DNA of 59,244 nucleotides. It comes from Planctomicrobium piriforme (GTDB lineage: Bacteria > Planctomycetota > Planctomycetia > Planctomycetales > Planctomycetaceae). Location of the stretch: contig CAMATH010000043.1 of assembly GCA_945860955.1 (NCBI GenBank), positions 1-59,244 of the forward strand, written 5' to 3'. The position numbers and the translations under genes were made by a program. The stretch's first letter is position 1. Each line of letters begins with the position of its first letter. The notes under the pieces were generated by a model that ran no database searches, was not told the origin of the DNA, and worked only from the letters and a program-made list of their open reading frames with translations. This document shows, piece after piece, positions 1 to 7,972 of the stretch.

Positions 1-646
1 TCTGCGCGGTGGCGCTGTTGTCTCCAAAGAACAACGTCCCATAGGTCGAGCCGTCGGCCTTCCCGATGTACGCGGTCCCGTTCAGCGCCAGGCCGTTCGT
101 GATCGTCAGTTGCACGCCGTTCACCTGCGTCAGATCCAGGTCCGCATTCACGGTGACGCCGTTCAATGTCCCCCCGGTTGCCGTGGCGACAACGGCATTC
201 GCACCAGTGCCGGCATTCAATGTTCCTCCGGCGAGGGTTCCCCCGGCGAGCGTCAAACCGTGATTCGCCTGCAGGGTCGTCGCGATGGTCATCGTTCCGC
301 CGGTCAGGCTCAGCGCGGCTTCCGAGGTGATGCTGTTCACCGAGACGTTCGCGCTGGAGACGATCGTCAAACCGCTGTAGGCGGCCCCAATCTGGACGTC
401 GGCACCCGCGGCGGGGACCACGCCCCCGACCCAGTTCGACGCCGTGGCCCAGTTCTGCATGCCGGTCGTCGCCGCCCCACCCCAGACAACCGATGACAAC
501 AGCGTTCGCGTTTCCAGAACCTCCGCGTACTGCGCGAAGCCGATGCGATTCCGGTGGCTGGTCCGCCGCAGCCGGCCCGCAGCGCTCCGGCGGGTGGAAC
601 GCGACAGTCGTGACAGCAATGTTTCCAGCCAGGCGCGCAGAATCAT
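1..646 (-). CDS. Secreted planctomycete surface protein, 5' part only
   Basis: The frame is open from an ATG at 646 down to the window edge (215 codons, no stop), so only the N-terminus is present. The first 45 residues are very Arg-rich and lead to LETRTLLSS at residues 44-52. This is the ExRxLL-type motif of the planctomycete extracellular domain, which precedes the passenger in many secreted proteins of this phylum. After it come Trp/Asn/Gly-rich strands (NWATASNWVGG) and repeating GGTL/GGTLNG units, like the passenger beta-helix of autotransporter-type adhesins. A GAGA purine run 7 bases upstream of the ATG is the possible ribosome site. The function is probably cell-surface or secreted adhesion; the rest of the gene lies to the left. 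Certain as a gene, uncertain as to function. Confidence 0.8.
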   Translation of the reverse strand, partial: MILRAWLETLLSRLSRSTRRSAAGRLRRTSHRNRIGFAQYAEVLETRTLLSSVVWGGAATTGMQNWATASNWVGGVVPAAGADVQIGAAYSGLTIVSSANVSVNSITSEAALSLTGGTMTIATTLQANHGLTLAGGTLAGGTLNAGTGANAVVATATGGTLNGVTVNADLDLTQVNGVQLTITNGLALNGTAYIGKADGSTYGTLFFGDNSATAQ

Positions 647-964
647 GGGGTGTCTCTTTTGAAGTGTCTGAATGGACGGAGCGAGCGTGGTGGTCGCCAC
701 GCGGGGGACTACAGGAACAGGGCAATCGGTCGGTGGAACTCGGTGATCGACGTGGCGGCCAGCGGATTCGTCTGGTTCAGGGGGTGCCAGTCGGCCTGAA
801 TTTCAGAGCCGGCACCAGTCGTCAGTCACGCGAGTCGTAGTTCGGGAATGAAAACGGATTCCCTATCCCTCCAATGCCCTTCGCGTCGCGCGCTGTGCCA
901 GATATTTTTCGAATTGCGTGGTTTGGTTTTGAAGTGGCGTTTGGGAAGGCTCGGCGGCGAGAAC
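647..964. other. Intergenic region with a hairpin, no gene seen
   Basis: No convincing coding frame on either strand. A perfect 6-bp inverted repeat (GGGAAT/ATTCCC, 8-base loop) lies at 844-863, just after a GTAG at about 838. It could be a distant or decayed relative of the repeats that start at 965, but the resemblance is weak. The region upstream of the ATG at 646 should also hold the promoter of the surface protein; I see no clear consensus. Confidence 0.4.
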
Positions 965-1231
965 GTAGCCCGCATTTTCCAAATGCGCGGCCCGCTGTTC
1001 GTGCGGCGGTCTCGAGACGTACTGGGGGCAGCCGTTGACATTGGGCGAGATGTTCGGCTTTGTCTTTGCCGTCGTCATTGCACCTGCCCTCCTCATCGCC
1101 ATCCTCTTCGACGAATTCGCTGTCGGCCTGTTCGACCCACGCGGCAGCGCCCGGCGTCTTGTGCAGGGCCAAAGTGCCTGCTGGGTGCATCGGGCGCACA
1201 TCGGGGCCGGCATCGGGACGATTCCGCCTAC
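965..1231 (+). repeat. GTAG-headed palindromic repeat, copy A
   Basis: Begins GTAGCCCGCATTTTCCAAAT, ends CCGCCTAC. The head is GTAG followed by an imperfect hairpin (GCATTT/AAATGC core). The tail read on the minus strand is GTAG followed by a second imperfect hairpin. The internal spacer is about 30 bases longer than in copies B-D. It is directly joined to copy B; the junction reads CTACGTAG. Confidence 0.85.
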
Positions 1232-1468
1232 GTAGCCCGCATTTTCTAAATGCGCGGCCCGATGTGCGTGCGGTGGCCGAAAAACGTACTGGGGGCAGCC
1301 GTCGACGTTGGCTGAGAGATTTGGTTTCGTCGGTGGTGAAATCGGTGTCGGGTTCGTTGTTGACCCGATTGCCCGAAACGGCAGCGCGCGGCGTCCTGTG
1401 CATGGCCATAGTGCCTGCTGGGTTCATCGGGCGACCATTGGGGCCGGCATCGGGACGATACCGCCTAC
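1232..1468 (+). repeat. GTAG-headed palindromic repeat, copy B
   Basis: 237 bp. The head hairpin is the clean form, CGCATTT-TCT-AAATGCG. The tail carries spaced CATCGGG-like blocks and ends CCGCCTAC, abutting copy C head to tail. It is similar to copies A, C and D along its whole length. Confidence 0.88.
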
Positions 1469-1703
1469 GTAGCCCGCATTTTCTAAATGCGCGGTCCGCT
1501 GTGCGTGCGGTGGTCGAGAGACGTACTGGGGGCAGCCATCGACGTTGGGCGAGATGTTTGTCTTTGCCAGTGGTGAAATCGGTGTCGAATTCGTTGTCGA
1601 CCGGTTCGACCGACGCGGCAGCGCTCGGGCGTCCTGTGCGGGGCCATAGTGCCCGTTGGGTTCATCGGACGCACATCGGGGCCGGCTCGCCACGAACCGA
1701 CTA
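1469..1703 (+). repeat. GTAG-headed palindromic repeat, copy C
   Basis: About 235 bp with the same head hairpin. The last 20 bases diverge (GCTCGCCACGAACCGACTAC) but still end in CTAC. The stop codon of the minus-strand transposase at 1701-2381 lies inside this terminal GTAG (read on the minus strand), so the gene directly abuts the repeat. Confidence 0.85.
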
Positions 1704-2381
1704 CGAGTCGAGTATTCGCGACTTTGTTTCCTCGTCGCCATATCGGTAATGCAAGAACTGCGTTCCTGTCAGTCCCGCCTCCCTGGGGTTGTTCGCGATG
1801 TACCGCTGAATCGCCTCGAACTGATCGAGGCTGCGCACCATGTGGTCAAAACTTTCTTCCTGCCAGAATCGTCCGGAGTTCCGTCGCCTTTGGTTGATTT
1901 CTCGCGCTGTGTACCGCTTCCAGGACGTACACTGTTTTTCAATATCGGTTTCACCCAATAGGCAAACCAACAGATGGACGTGATTGGGCATCACCACGAA
2001 GTCACCCATCCGGTACCGCTGATCGTCAAAGTGCAAGAGCGATTTCGCCACCAGTAGTGAAAATTCACGGTCTTTGAACAGGCACTCGCCGTAGCCTCGG
2101 TCGAGGTACTGCAGGAACTGGGCACTGAACCGATCGTGAAATTCGCGTTGATGGTTGCGAGGCAGAGACTCCAGCGCCGACTTCCAATCCGCCGTGGAGG
2201 GATTAATGCCGTGTCGATTTAGCCAGTCGGCTCGCTTGCGATGCCAAAACGCCCCGACCGTTTTGGGAATCGAGTCGTTGGTTCGAATGGTCACGAAGTA
2301 GGTGACGCCCGGCTGGTACCAGTGGGGGAGGTTGCCAGCGGTGACCCGATAATCGGATTGTGGGTCGAACAGTTCGAACAT
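1701..2381 (-). CDS. REP-associated tyrosine transposase (RAYT, Y1/HUH family)
   Basis: A 226-residue single-domain protein of the TnpA_REP/Y1 transposase family, which nicks single-stranded palindromic REP DNA next to a GTAG tetranucleotide. Visible hallmarks are the metal-binding HUH motif in VMPNHVHLLV (His134 and His136) and the nucleophile Tyr194 in the YIANNP motif near the C-terminus. An upstream in-frame extension to 2537 would read through the partial repeat at 2471-2569, so I chose the ATG at 2381, which has GGAG about 10 bases before it. The stop TAG is part of the minus-strand GTAG that starts the inverted hairpin of copy C. The gene looks intact. It most likely domesticates or mobilises the surrounding repeats; such genes are usually single-copy and vertically inherited. 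Confidence 0.92.
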   Translation of the reverse strand: MFELFDPQSDYRVTAGNLPHWYQPGVTYFVTIRTNDSIPKTVGAFWHRKRADWLNRHGINPSTADWKSALESLPRNHQREFHDRFSAQFLQYLDRGYGECLFKDREFSLLVAKSLLHFDDQRYRMGDFVVMPNHVHLLVCLLGETDIEKQCTSWKRYTAREINQRRRNSGRFWQEESFDHMVRSLDQFEAIQRYIANNPREAGLTGTQFLHYRYGDEETKSRILDS

Positions 2382-2470
2382 CGCAGGGGTCTCCGCGTAT
2401 CTCCGATTGGGAGTGTATACGTTTGGGCACGGGAACGCAATGGCACTGGCTTTTCGTGTTGATTCTGTTT

Positions 2471-2569
2471 GGTGCGAGGCGGCAGCGCGCGGCGTCCAAT
2501 GCAGGGCCATAGTCCCTGCTGGGTTCATCGAACGCACATCGGGGCCGGCATCGGGACGATGCCGCCTAC
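2471..2569 (+). repeat. Partial GTAG-type repeat (3' half only)
   Basis: Starts near GGCGGCAGCGCGCGGCGT and matches the last 100 bases of copies A-D, ending GCCGCCTAC. The 5' half, including the head hairpin, is missing. It lies about 90 bases upstream of the transposase start codon and joins copy D directly. Confidence 0.8.
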
Positions 2570-2807
2570 GTAGCCCGCATTTTCTAAATGCGCGGCCCGC
2601 TGTGCGTGCGGCGGTCGAGACGCGGACTGGGGGCAGCCATCGACATTGGGCGAGAGATTTGTCTTTGCCGGTGGTGAAATCGGTGTCGGGTTCGTTGTTG
2701 CCCCGGTTTGCCCTAAGCGGCAGCGCGCAATGTCTTGTGCATGGCCATAGTGCCTGCTGGGTTCATCGGGCGCACAACGGGGCCGGCATCGGGACGATTC
2801 CGCCTAC
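2570..2807 (+). repeat. GTAG-headed palindromic repeat, copy D
   Basis: 238 bp with a complete head hairpin and a tail ending CCGCCTAC. The end of the repeat is one base from the stop codon (2809-2811) of the minus-strand kinase gene, so its minus-strand hairpin would be the first structure in the kinase mRNA after the stop. Confidence 0.88.
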
Positions 2808-2808
2808 G

Positions 2809-5800
2809 TTAATCCGCGACCGTTCGCACGACTCTTATGCCCGTACTCTGATTCCGCACGATGTGCGGTATCGCATCGCGTTCTCCAGAGTTCAGGCTGA
2901 GGTAACTCCAGAAAAAGTAGCCTCCGCGAACGATCCTCCGCAATTCGTTGTGCCGCGCCGGTCCTGTGGGATCGACCACTTCAGGATCGGCGCTATAATG
3001 CTCCTCCCAATCCTGGCACCATTCCGTCACGTTTCCGTGAACATCGAACAATCCCCATGAGTTGGGCAACCTGGTGCCGCACGGTTCCGTGTGGTCCGTT
3101 CCAAATACCGCGAATCGGCCGGCGATCCGTTGGTCGTCGCCGAAAGAAAACCGTGTCGTCGTACCGGCACGACAGGCGAATTCCCACTCGGCCTCGGTTG
3201 GCAGGCGATAACCGTCCGACTCAGGAATCAACTTCCATTCTTCGAATTCGCCCGAAGGGCTCTGCCAGATTCGACCGGTTCTCGCGTAACACGGAGTCAG
3301 TCCATCCAGGCGGCTGAGCCAGTTGCAGAACATGGCGGCGTCGTTCCAGTTAACGTGTTCCGCGGGATGGTCCAGCGGCGGCAGAGTTTTTAGCTCTTCG
3401 CCGGGCCAGTTTTTCGGCTTGTCCCCTTCCGGGAAATTCGAGTCGCTGAGAAAGCGTTGAAACAGCCCCAGCGACAATTCTCGATCGGCCATCAAGAACG
3501 ATTTCGTAAGAGTCACCTTCTGTACAGGCCTGCGATCGGGAGGAGGCATCGAATCGCGACGCAGAAAGCTCCCCCTGGAAATCTTCAGAAAGGTCATTCC
3601 GGCCTGATTGACGAACCACTGTCGTCCGGAATCTGGCTGTTTCGACGGATTGATGGTCGGTAATTCGAGCTGCCAGTTCCGAAGTGTCCAACCTGTGGCA
3701 CTGTGCATCGTCTTGTCGAGATCCTGCTGAAACCAATCGCCCAGTACGGGATTCCAGGCCTGTTTCGCTTCCTCGGTCAATTGCTCGGGCGGAGTTCCCC
3801 CGAGCCCCAGACAGACTCCCGACCGCAGATCGAGATCGGTCAGAGTTCGTGCCAGGCCGGCCAGCTTTACGGCGTCTCCCTGCCATGTCGCCAGCAGCTC
3901 GACGAAGACGTTGCGCTGAACGGGATCGGGGCGGCTGCGACACATTTCCTCGGCCAGTGAGGCGTCACCCAAGTACAGCGCCACCAGGGCCATCCGCTGT
4001 TTCAGCCGCCAGTCCTGATTCGATTCGCACGCCTTGGCGGATTCGTGAATCGCCGCCAGTGCGGTGTTCCGAGAGTGTTCCAGCGCGATGACCAGATTCG
4101 CGACATCGGGAGCGGGAATTTTGGGAATTTCTCCCACCAGATAATCCGTTTCCACCGTGCCGAACGACGCCATCGCGAACGCCGCCGCCAACTTCTGCCC
4201 TTCCCGACTCTTGTTGAACCGTGTTCGCAACTCGTCAGCCAGAGGCCGACGGGGAAATCCGGCCAGGTCGTCGATCGCGCGGGGAACCACATTTCCTCGG
4301 CTGTTTTCCATCGCCTGCATCGCGGTCTGCATTCGTTCTAGCAGGTTGCGATGCGCGGCCGATGCCAGCATTTGCTGAAAGAAAAATCCGATCACCAAAA
4401 CCGCGGCCAACACGCTCCCCCAGCGAAAAATGTGGTTCCGGTCGGCAGCCCGCATCAATCGCCGCTCGGCACCCGACCAGTTCTTGCGCTTGGTCAGCAG
4501 CCGAATCGAGCCCCATTCCCACAACGAAGGGAGGTGCCTCGATTCCTGCCGGCTGTTCCGGACGTCGGAAAGGTCGGCCAGTCTCAATTCGGCCCGTCCC
4601 CGGCGGGTTTCGCGCTGCTTGCGCGTCAGCCAATCGCGCAGTGAGGGAACTAAGTAGTCGTGAGTGAGCTGGTAGTATTTCTCTCGGGGTTCGAGCGGTG
4701 CGACGGTCGACCCGCCCGCCAAATCCTCGTGTTCGGTCGGCGTGATCAGCCGGATTTCGGAATCCAACACGCGAATCAGCTCGTCGAAATTCTGCGTGCG
4801 GTCGACATAGCCGGACGCCGCCAGCAGTTCCAGGTACGACCGCATCCGGCCCTTGATGTTCGCCCCCGATTCGGGAAGCAGCGACTTGAGGACTCCCCGC
4901 GCGCCGTGTTGATGCCGGCGATGTTTGGGATTGGCCGTCCGGGCGCAAAATGTCTCTTCCAGAAACGTGGCTCCGATTCCCTGGGTGCCCCCGACCTCAG
5001 AGAGCGAATCGCGTGTCCACGGCCGGCCTTTCATCATCTCTGCGAACAGGGCCAGACGCACGCAGACGATCTTCCCCTCTTCAGCCAAGCCGCCAATCGC
5101 CTGTTTTACGAAGTCCCTCTGTTCCCTGGACTTTTCTTTGACGTTTTCCGGCAGCCGGCCGAACGCCCGCCCAAACGCATTCAAGATCTTGCGGGCGTGA
5201 TCGAGATCGAACAAGTCCACCAGCGCGATGTTGCGACCGGGAACCAGGTCAACTTCCAGTTCGCACATGAACCGGCTGACCGCCAACCAGAAGTCGTCGC
5301 GGACGAGGACGATGCACTGCACATTGCCACCGTCGCATTGCCGCAACGCCTGGACGAGTTCTGTGCCGTGCGACTCCTTGTGGGTATGCAGCCACTGCTC
5401 GAACTGATCGAGCACAATCAGCAGTTTCTTCCCGGCGGGCAGACCTGACCCCTGACGCAACCTGGCCAGCGTCTCTTTCAGATCGAGATCGGTCGGCAGG
5501 TCCGGGCAGTGTTTTCGTAACCCCGCCAGCAGCCGCGTTTCGGTGTCGCCGAGAGTCGACTCCACGTAAACCGAGACCACGTGCGTCGAAAGTCGGGGGA
5601 GCAGCCCGGCCTGGATCAGCGATGACTTGCCACAACCCGACGGGCCGTAGATCAGTCCCACGGAAAACGTCTTGTCGACGTCGGTTTCCTCAATCCGCTT
5701 TGTCCAAAATTGGACGCTGTCGGGGAGCCCCGTCCGGTCACGCGGACCGGGCAACAGCTCCAGGAAGAAATCGGCGTCGTGTTCGTCAAACGCCCGCAGT

Positions 5801-7053
5801 CCCCGGGGAATGATCGCCGTCTGCGGACTCTGGGAAACGTCGACGCTCGTTTTCGAACCGATGCTCGACGCGGTGGGAGGCAGGTCGGACGAGAATCGCG
5901 AATTGGAATCGGGCGACGGAGCGGGCGTTGTCTGTCCCGAGGCCAGAAAATACCGCAGATCGTCGGCCATGTCGCGGGCTGTCGTATAGCGCTCGTTGGC
6001 GCGCGGTGCCAGGGCTTTCAGACAGATCCGCTCCAGTTCCCGCGGCATACGATCGTCGATCTGTCGCGGCGGTTTCGGTTCCTGCGTCGCGAGTCGTTCC
6101 AGCAGCTTCGCCTGCGTCGAACCCGAAAACGTGCGACGTCCCACCAGCAACTCGTAGAAGACCACACCCAGGCTGTAAACGTCGCTCCGGCCGTCGACGC
6201 GATGCCCTTCCCCGCGCGCCTGTTCGGGGCTCATATATTGCGGAGTTCCCGCGTAACGGGGTCCGCTTCCGAGATCGTGGTCACGCAGAGCCAGGCCAAA
6301 GTCGACAAGAAACGGCTGATCGCGCCGGTCGATGAGAATGTTCCCCGGTTTCACGTCGCGATGCACGAGTCCCTGACGATGGGCGTAGTGCAGCGCATCG
6401 GCGACCGTCGCCACCAGTTCGGCGGAGACTCTGTGCGACAAACGGGATTTCTTAATTCTCTCGGCCAGATTGAGACCGTCGACGTATTTGGAAACGATGT
6501 AGACGGGGAATTCGTCGGAACTGCCGACGTCGTAGACGGAAACCACATGGGGGTGATCGAGATTCGCCACCATGCGGGCTTCGGAAAGGTACCGCTGGGC
6601 GTCGCCCGGTCGGTAGACCAGCGTCGCATGCGGAACCTTGATCGCCACCGGGCGAGTCAACTCATCGTCATGCGCCAGATAGACTCGTCCAAACCCGCCT
6701 GTGCCGAGGAGTTTCTCGACCCGATATCTGCCGATCCGGCCCGGCGGATCGCTGGTTGGGTTTTCCTTGAGGATCTCGTGGAACACCTGGTGGATATCGT
6801 CGCTGCGATCCGGAAAACGAACCAGGTATTCGGCGATGGAGGGGGACTGTTTATTGGCCGACCGCAACTCGACTTCAATCGCCAGCAGTTCGCGAAACAG
6901 AGGATCGCGCATCGCGCTGGAAGCGGCGGCGATGTGATCCTCGATACGGGGCGGTGTGTCACTGCGCAGCGCCTGCTCGAACGCTTCGCATGCTGCGTGG
7001 ACGACCTGGAGTTCGGCGTCGGAAAGGACGTTAAACCGCCGGGTTTCATCCAC
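2809..7053 (-). CDS. Ser/Thr kinase - STAND NTPase - TM - FGE-like fusion protein
   Basis: A 1414-residue multidomain signalling protein. Residues 1-100 are helical. A Hanks-type kinase follows at 110-370, with Gly-rich loop GTGGFG (117-122), Lys139 in VAIKV, HRDVKPGN (231-238), DFG (251-253) and SPEQ (275-278), so it appears catalytically competent. A P-loop NTPase of nSTAND type spans about 425-815, with Walker A GPSGCGKSS (470-478) and Walker B LLIVLDQFEQ (544-553). A single transmembrane helix lies at about 877-898, and the C-terminal 230 residues form a formylglycine-generating-enzyme/SUMF1-like fold (RLPTEAEWEFACRAG, GNVTEWCQDW, IVRGG). The expected topology is kinase and NTPase in the cytoplasm, sensor-like FGE domain outside. 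The ATG overlaps the ECF sigma gene by 8 bases, indicating translational coupling. Confidence 0.92.
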   Translation of the reverse strand: MDETRRFNVLSDAELQVVHAACEAFEQALRSDTPPRIEDHIAAASSAMRDPLFRELLAIEVELRSANKQSPSIAEYLVRFPDRSDDIHQVFHEILKENPTSDPPGRIGRYRVEKLLGTGGFGRVYLAHDDELTRPVAIKVPHATLVYRPGDAQRYLSEARMVANLDHPHVVSVYDVGSSDEFPVYIVSKYVDGLNLAERIKKSRLSHRVSAELVATVADALHYAHRQGLVHRDVKPGNILIDRRDQPFLVDFGLALRDHDLGSGPRYAGTPQYMSPEQARGEGHRVDGRSDVYSLGVVFYELLVGRRTFSGSTQAKLLERLATQEPKPPRQIDDRMPRELERICLKALAPRANERYTTARDMADDLRYFLASGQTTPAPSPDSNSRFSSDLPPTASSIGSKTSVDVSQSPQTAIIPRGLRAFDEHDADFFLELLPGPRDRTGLPDSVQFWTKRIEETDVDKTFSVGLIYGPSGCGKSSLIQAGLLPRLSTHVVSVYVESTLGDTETRLLAGLRKHCPDLPTDLDLKETLARLRQGSGLPAGKKLLIVLDQFEQWLHTHKESHGTELVQALRQCDGGNVQCIVLVRDDFWLAVSRFMCELEVDLVPGRNIALVDLFDLDHARKILNAFGRAFGRLPENVKEKSREQRDFVKQAIGGLAEEGKIVCVRLALFAEMMKGRPWTRDSLSEVGGTQGIGATFLEETFCARTANPKHRRHQHGARGVLKSLLPESGANIKGRMRSYLELLAASGYVDRTQNFDELIRVLDSEIRLITPTEHEDLAGGSTVAPLEPREKYYQLTHDYLVPSLRDWLTRKQRETRRGRAELRLADLSDVRNSRQESRHLPSLWEWGSIRLLTKRKNWSGAERRLMRAADRNHIFRWGSVLAAVLVIGFFFQQMLASAAHRNLLERMQTAMQAMENSRGNVVPRAIDDLAGFPRRPLADELRTRFNKSREGQKLAAAFAMASFGTVETDYLVGEIPKIPAPDVANLVIALEHSRNTALAAIHESAKACESNQDWRLKQRMALVALYLGDASLAEEMCRSRPDPVQRNVFVELLATWQGDAVKLAGLARTLTDLDLRSGVCLGLGGTPPEQLTEEAKQAWNPVLGDWFQQDLDKTMHSATGWTLRNWQLELPTINPSKQPDSGRQWFVNQAGMTFLKISRGSFLRRDSMPPPDRRPVQKVTLTKSFLMADRELSLGLFQRFLSDSNFPEGDKPKNWPGEELKTLPPLDHPAEHVNWNDAAMFCNWLSRLDGLTPCYARTGRIWQSPSGEFEEWKLIPESDGYRLPTEAEWEFACRAGTTTRFSFGDDQRIAGRFAVFGTDHTEPCGTRLPNSWGLFDVHGNVTEWCQDWEEHYSADPEVVDPTGPARHNELRRIVRGGYFFWSYLSLNSGERDAIPHIVRNQSTGIRVVRTVAD

Positions 7054-7657
7054 CGGTCGGCTCCAGGCTGTTCCAGCGTCGGCGAATCACCTCGAGTCGT
7101 CGCTGCACCGTTCGACGCGAGCATTCGAGACGGGCCGCGATTTCGGAATCGGAGTAGCCTTCCATCCGCAGCACGGCCACCTGCCGCAATTCGGGTTCGT
7201 CGATGGTCTGCAGCAGGGATTCAAACGTTTCGAAGCATTCGGCGGCGAATTCGGGAGTCGGTTCGCGGGAGACCAGCAAACCGACGCCTCCCTCATCCAG
7301 GCTTGAGGCGGCGGGATCGAAAATGGAGTCCGACAGATTGCGGCGCACGTCGCGGCGATCGCGCAGATCATGTCGATGTCGGCGCGCGACTTTGCGGGAG
7401 GTAATCACCAGCATCAATCGCCACAACCCGTCGCGATCCAGGAGTTCGGGAAACCGACCGGCTGCGAATCCGGCGCAGAGACTGTGAAACGCGCTCTGGG
7501 CGGCGTCTTCTTCGTCGTAGGTTCGTCGAGTTTTCGGCTGGAGTTTCCGTCGGGCCAATTCGTGAAGGCGACTGGCGAAGTGATCCCAGACCTGGCGCGC
7601 GGCGGCTTCGTCGGCGTTGCGCAACTGGTCAATCCATAGGGTCACAGGGTCTTCCAT
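7046..7657 (-). CDS. ECF-type RNA polymerase sigma factor
   Basis: About 203 residues of the planctomycete/Verrucomicrobium ECF group (Sigma70_ECF). The N-terminal half carries region 2 (DEEDAAQSAF, around residues 48-57). The C-terminal half carries the region 4 helix-turn-helix (EGYSDSEIAARLECSRRTVQ), which recognises the -35 element. I chose the ATG at 7657 (MEDPVTLW), preceded by a GAAGAG purine run; a TTG at 7681 or the GTG just before the ATG are alternatives. The gene ends inside the start of the kinase fusion, and ECF factors coupled to Ser/Thr kinases are a known planctomycete arrangement. The likely role is phosphorylation-dependent transcription control by its partner. No anti-sigma factor is visible. 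Confidence 0.92.
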   Translation of the reverse strand: MEDPVTLWIDQLRNADEAAARQVWDHFASRLHELARRKLQPKTRRTYDEEDAAQSAFHSLCAGFAAGRFPELLDRDGLWRLMLVITSRKVARRHRHDLRDRRDVRRNLSDSIFDPAASSLDEGGVGLLVSREPTPEFAAECFETFESLLQTIDEPELRQVAVLRMEGYSDSEIAARLECSRRTVQRRLEVIRRRWNSLEPTGG

Positions 7658-7972
7658 CACTCTTCGTTTCTGGACGTCCAATTCTGTTGTGGGGGAAGCG
7701 AGAACGGGACGGAGGCCGGCGTTTGGTTTTCACGTTCGGCCCCCCGGTCCAGTCGGGAATGACTTGAAATATATCCCTCCGTCAAACAACCGGCAATTGG
7801 CGATACCCGCGTGAGTTGATCGGTTCGATACCACGTCCCGCGCTGTTTCGACTGGATCGCACCTAAAACAAAAGAAGAAAAAGCGATTGCGGTCGATTCC
7901 GGAAGTGGATTCACACGGATTCCCTCCGACGGCCGAAAGCACAGCGTCAGCGTGTGGTGGGTTCCGAACACC
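7658..7972. other. Intergenic, 315 bases, no gene seen
   Basis: Lies between the PQQ propeller gene and the ECF sigma gene, both on the minus strand. It should hold the ECF promoter. A short A-rich stretch (about 7864-7882) is the only compositional feature; no reliable promoter, RNA or repeat was found. Confidence 0.4.

Noticed and set aside
822-1427. A 201-codon minus-strand frame across repeat copies A and B
   Set aside because: It is made of repeat DNA; the same words occur in other frames in copy C and copy lengths differ by non-multiples of three.
5710-7404. Long plus-strand frame opposite the kinase gene
   Set aside because: Shadow frame caused by high G+C; the minus strand carries kinase and NTPase motifs in order.
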